DNA from: Methanosarcinales archaeon | GTDB lineage: Archaea > Halobacteriota > Methanosarcinia > Methanosarcinales > Methanogasteraceae | Reading direction: 5' to 3' | DNA length: 7,145 nt | NCBI GenBank assembly: GCA_030666765.1 | Contig: DAOUXE010000051.1 | Location: forward strand, 1 to 7,145 | In this document: positions 5,444 through 7,145 of the stretch, piece after piece | Position numbering within the stretch: position 1 is the first letter of the stretch | Layout of the letters: each line of letters begins with the position of its first letter | Translations under genes and position numbers: made by a program | The notes under the pieces: generated by a model | Databases searched by the model: none | What the model was told of the DNA's origin: nothing | Seen by the model: the letters and a program-made list of their open reading frames with translations, nothing else

Positions 5444-6376
5444 TCAAGTATCCGCGAAATCGGATATCTTAGGAGTGTCAAATTCAAATCGAAACTCCTT
5501 AGCCCGCTTATCTGCAAGCTTAGCATACCCATAGTCAACCTCGTAGCCAACATAACTACGCCTCGACTTTATCGCTGCGATCGCGGTCTGCCCGCTACCC
5601 ATAAACGGGTCGAGAACGACCTCGCCCTCGAACGTGTATAGCTGGATCGTCCGGTGCGGCAGTTCCACCGGGAACGGTGCCGGATGCCCGATTTTCTTTG
5701 CAGATTCCGACGGGAACGTCCAGATGCTCTTTGTGAGTTCGAGGAATTCATCTCTTGATACTGAGTTCTCTCGTTTCAGAGGGTTCTTCCTCCCGAATGT
5801 GTCTTTGGAGAAGATCAGGATGTATTCGTGCACATCCCGGAGCGTCGGGTTGGATGCGGACTTCCAGCTACCCCATGCGGTCGAGGAACCTGCGCTGGAC
5901 GCCTTATCCCAGATGACCTCGCCTCGCATCAGAAATCCAAGTTCGATCATGTCTTCGACGATGAATGCGTGAAGCGGGATGTAAGGCTTCCTGCCGAGGT
6001 TTGCAACGTTTATGCAGGCGCGTCCTCCGGGTACAAGGACTCTATAGACTTCGTTCCATACCTTTTTCAGGAATTCGCGGTAGCTTTCCAGAGTCAAATC
6101 CTCATCATATTCCTTTCCGACATTGTATGGGGGGGAGGTTACCATCAGGTGAACGCTGTTATCTGGCAGGTCATCCATCGATTCGGATGATTTTTGGAGG
6201 ATTCTATTTAATGATTCGGGTGGGATCGGATTCTCTATGTATTCAACTTTCTTTTCCTTTGGCAGACTTTCGTACAGCTTACCTGCGTAGAATGCTGTGG
6301 AATCATGGCTTATTCTACCCGATGTTCCAAAAGAACTCGTCTTTGTACCGCGTCGATTATTATCCAACTTTATCAT
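5444..6376 (-). CDS. Beta-class DNA methyltransferase (N4-cytosine or N6-adenine), no partner nuclease seen
   Basis: This 310-residue protein has the amino-methyltransferase motifs in beta-class order. The catalytic motif IV, TSPPYNVGKEYD, is at 80-91 and the SAM-binding motif I, LDPFMGSGQTAIAA, comes late at 255-268, after GHPAPFPVELP at 230-240. The first residue of motif IV is Thr-Ser rather than Asp-Pro, which favours N4-cytosine methylation; the recognition site cannot be read from sequence. The middle part (about 156-190, with SSTAWGSWKSASNPTLRDVHEY) probably contributes to target recognition. The ATG at 6376-6374 is used. AAGG touches the ATG too closely to serve as a ribosome-binding site, so TTG at residue 4 is a possible alternative. 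The enzyme appears intact. It may be an orphan methylase or part of a restriction system beyond this window; it follows the clamp-like gene by 113 nt on the same strand. Confidence 0.9.
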   Translation of the reverse strand: MIKLDNNRRGTKTSSFGTSGRISHDSTAFYAGKLYESLPKEKKVEYIENPIPPESLNRILQKSSESMDDLPDNSVHLMVTSPPYNVGKEYDEDLTLESYREFLKKVWNEVYRVLVPGGRACINVANLGRKPYIPLHAFIVEDMIELGFLMRGEVIWDKASSAGSSTAWGSWKSASNPTLRDVHEYILIFSKDTFGRKNPLKRENSVSRDEFLELTKSIWTFPSESAKKIGHPAPFPVELPHRTIQLYTFEGEVVLDPFMGSGQTAIAAIKSRRSYVGYEVDYGYAKLADKRAKEFRFEFDTPKISDFADT

Positions 6377-6468
6377 CCTTTTATAGTGGGCGTTGAGTTA
6401 TACACGTCCATGTTTGTCCCAGACTCGCCCTCACCCCTCGACCGCCCTTCATGATGTTACCTGCTTGA

Positions 6469-6476
6469 TACTTTAA
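6469..6476 (-). promoter_or_regulatory. Weak TATA-like element ahead of the methyltransferase
   Basis: TTAAAGTA on the minus strand lies in the 113-nt gap between the clamp-like gene and the methyltransferase. It would start transcription near 6445 with a leader of about 70 nt. The alternative CTATAAAA at 6386-6379 would put the start inside the coding region. The methyltransferase may instead be co-transcribed with the gene upstream. Confidence 0.2.
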
Positions 6477-6489
6477 TGGGTGTAAATCA

Positions 6490-7145
6490 CTATTGTTTCA
6501 CTGCCGTTAAAAGACAACGCACTGAAACATTACTTCCGGTGGCATATATTTGAGATGCTCCACCCTGATAAAATCTTAACTCGGCTGAACTGGAGGTAAC
6601 TTCAGAAGCAAGTTGACAGCTAATCAATAGCATCGCTTTAAAGCAAAGAGTAGATCGTTCTTGTTCTGTTTTATTACTTTTTTGGGGACGTACGGTATGC
6701 ACAGTATAAACTGTATGATCGTGCGTAGAGCCGCTCATTCGAAGTTCTGAGTCAGACAATATTAATCTCACAGTTTCTTCCCCAATAGAACTCACTTGTC
6801 CAACCATCTCTTTCAGATCCGCAATTTGAACCAGTACTCCGTCATCCATCTCTGGAATTTTTGGGATGGGGGGGCGCTCAACAAAAGAAAGTAATTTTGT
6901 GTTAACAACACTATTAGAAATACATATTTCATTCTCGTATGGCTCAATACTCAACCCATCACTTGTGTTTGAATTTGCTTTTGTCCTAAACCAATCTACA
7001 CTCTCTTTCACTCCATCGCTATTAAAAGCATATCTATAGTTCCAATTCATATCAGTCATACAGAATAAATCCTCATTGCGAGCAAATATCTTCAGATGAA
7101 CTGCTAAGTGATTTCTAGCACCTATAAAATGTATTGAATTGCCAC
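6490..7145 (-). CDS. Divergent PCNA-type DNA sliding clamp homologue, 5' partial
   Basis: The frame is open from the right edge to TAG at 6492-6490, giving 217 visible residues; ATG 7059 is internal, because coding sequence continues upstream. I place it in the PCNA family from order and spacing. SIHFIGARNHLAVHLKIF (from about residue 3) sits where PCNA has its AMDPxxV segment. PPIPKIPEMD at about 91-100 matches the interdomain linker. It is followed by VLVQIADLKEMVGQVSSIGE, like the start of PCNA domain 2. VSVRCLLTAVKQ ends the protein where PCNA ends in a strand and LAPR. The roughly 35 residues missing on the left would bring it to about 250, the normal PCNA length. Key signatures are degraded: no AMDP, and LTAVKQ in place of LAPR, part of the partner-binding site. 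The gene is visibly richer in A and T than its neighbours. It is probably an accessory or mobile-element clamp; no database check was possible. Confidence 0.6.
   Translation of the reverse strand, partial: GNSIHFIGARNHLAVHLKIFARNEDLFCMTDMNWNYRYAFNSDGVKESVDWFRTKANSNTSDGLSIEPYENEICISNSVVNTKLLSFVERPPIPKIPEMDDGVLVQIADLKEMVGQVSSIGEETVRLILSDSELRMSGSTHDHTVYTVHTVRPQKSNKTEQERSTLCFKAMLLISCQLASEVTSSSAELRFYQGGASQIYATGSNVSVRCLLTAVKQ

Noticed and set aside
6379..6386. CTATAAAA as a promoter of the methyltransferase
   Set aside because: It matches a TATA box, but it is only 2 nt before the ATG, so transcription would begin inside the gene with no suitable start codon nearby.
6490..7059. Treating ATG 7059 as the start of a complete 189-residue hypothetical protein
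   Set aside because: The frame continues open to the right edge, and the upstream residues carry part of the PCNA-like pattern, so the gene is cut by the window.
1..7145. CRISPR array, tRNA or rRNA genes, insertion sequences
   Set aside because: I saw no regularly spaced repeats, tRNA-like cloverleaf or T-loop sequence, rRNA blocks or transposase motifs on either strand.

Overview
The window is archaeal. A tightly packed minus-strand cluster encodes Rpo7 (RpoE'), Spt4 (RpoE''), a DUF359-type GTP-dependent dephospho-CoA kinase, and ribosomal proteins eS24 and eS31, a gene order typical of Archaea. TTG and GTG starts, TATA-like boxes and a two-domain KaiC-like ATPase agree with this. The gene set and roughly 50% GC fit a euryarchaeon, perhaps of the methanogen/ANME type, but nothing here fixes the lineage.

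Layout. Positions 2-796 (+) hold the 3' part of a SPOUT-class RNA methyltransferase with an inserted OB-fold. It is cut by the window's left edge. A 275-bp gap between convergent genes (797-1071) carries a palindrome built from 9-bp units. From 1072 to 4976 the minus strand holds eight genes separated by 8 nt or less: rpo7, spt4, dephospho-CoA kinase, eS24, eS31, a lipoprotein with a PepSY-like segment, a KaiC-like ATPase and a small zinc ribbon. The last three sit where many archaea carry the Kae1/Bud32 genes. The region from 4977 to 5443 has no intact gene of normal size. It contains the rpo7 promoter region and a 29-codon frame that looks like the front half of a ribbon-helix-helix regulator. 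A beta-class DNA methyltransferase lies at 5444-6376 (-). The right end (6490-7145, -) is an AT-richer reading frame open to the edge, which reads as a strongly diverged PCNA-type sliding clamp.

How the genes may work together. The first five cluster genes supply transcription (the Rpo7 stalk subunit and the elongation factor Spt4), CoA synthesis and the small ribosomal subunit. The lipoprotein, KaiC-like ATPase and zinc ribbon appear to be co-transcribed with them, with overlapping or abutting start and stop codons, so they should be made in step with growth. This is inferred from spacing. The clamp homologue followed by an orphan DNA methyltransferase forms a second minus-strand unit with a DNA-replication or modification theme. 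No cognate restriction enzyme is visible.

The best candidates for something new are the diverged clamp at the right edge and the KaiC/lipoprotein/zinc-ribbon extension of the transcription-translation cluster.
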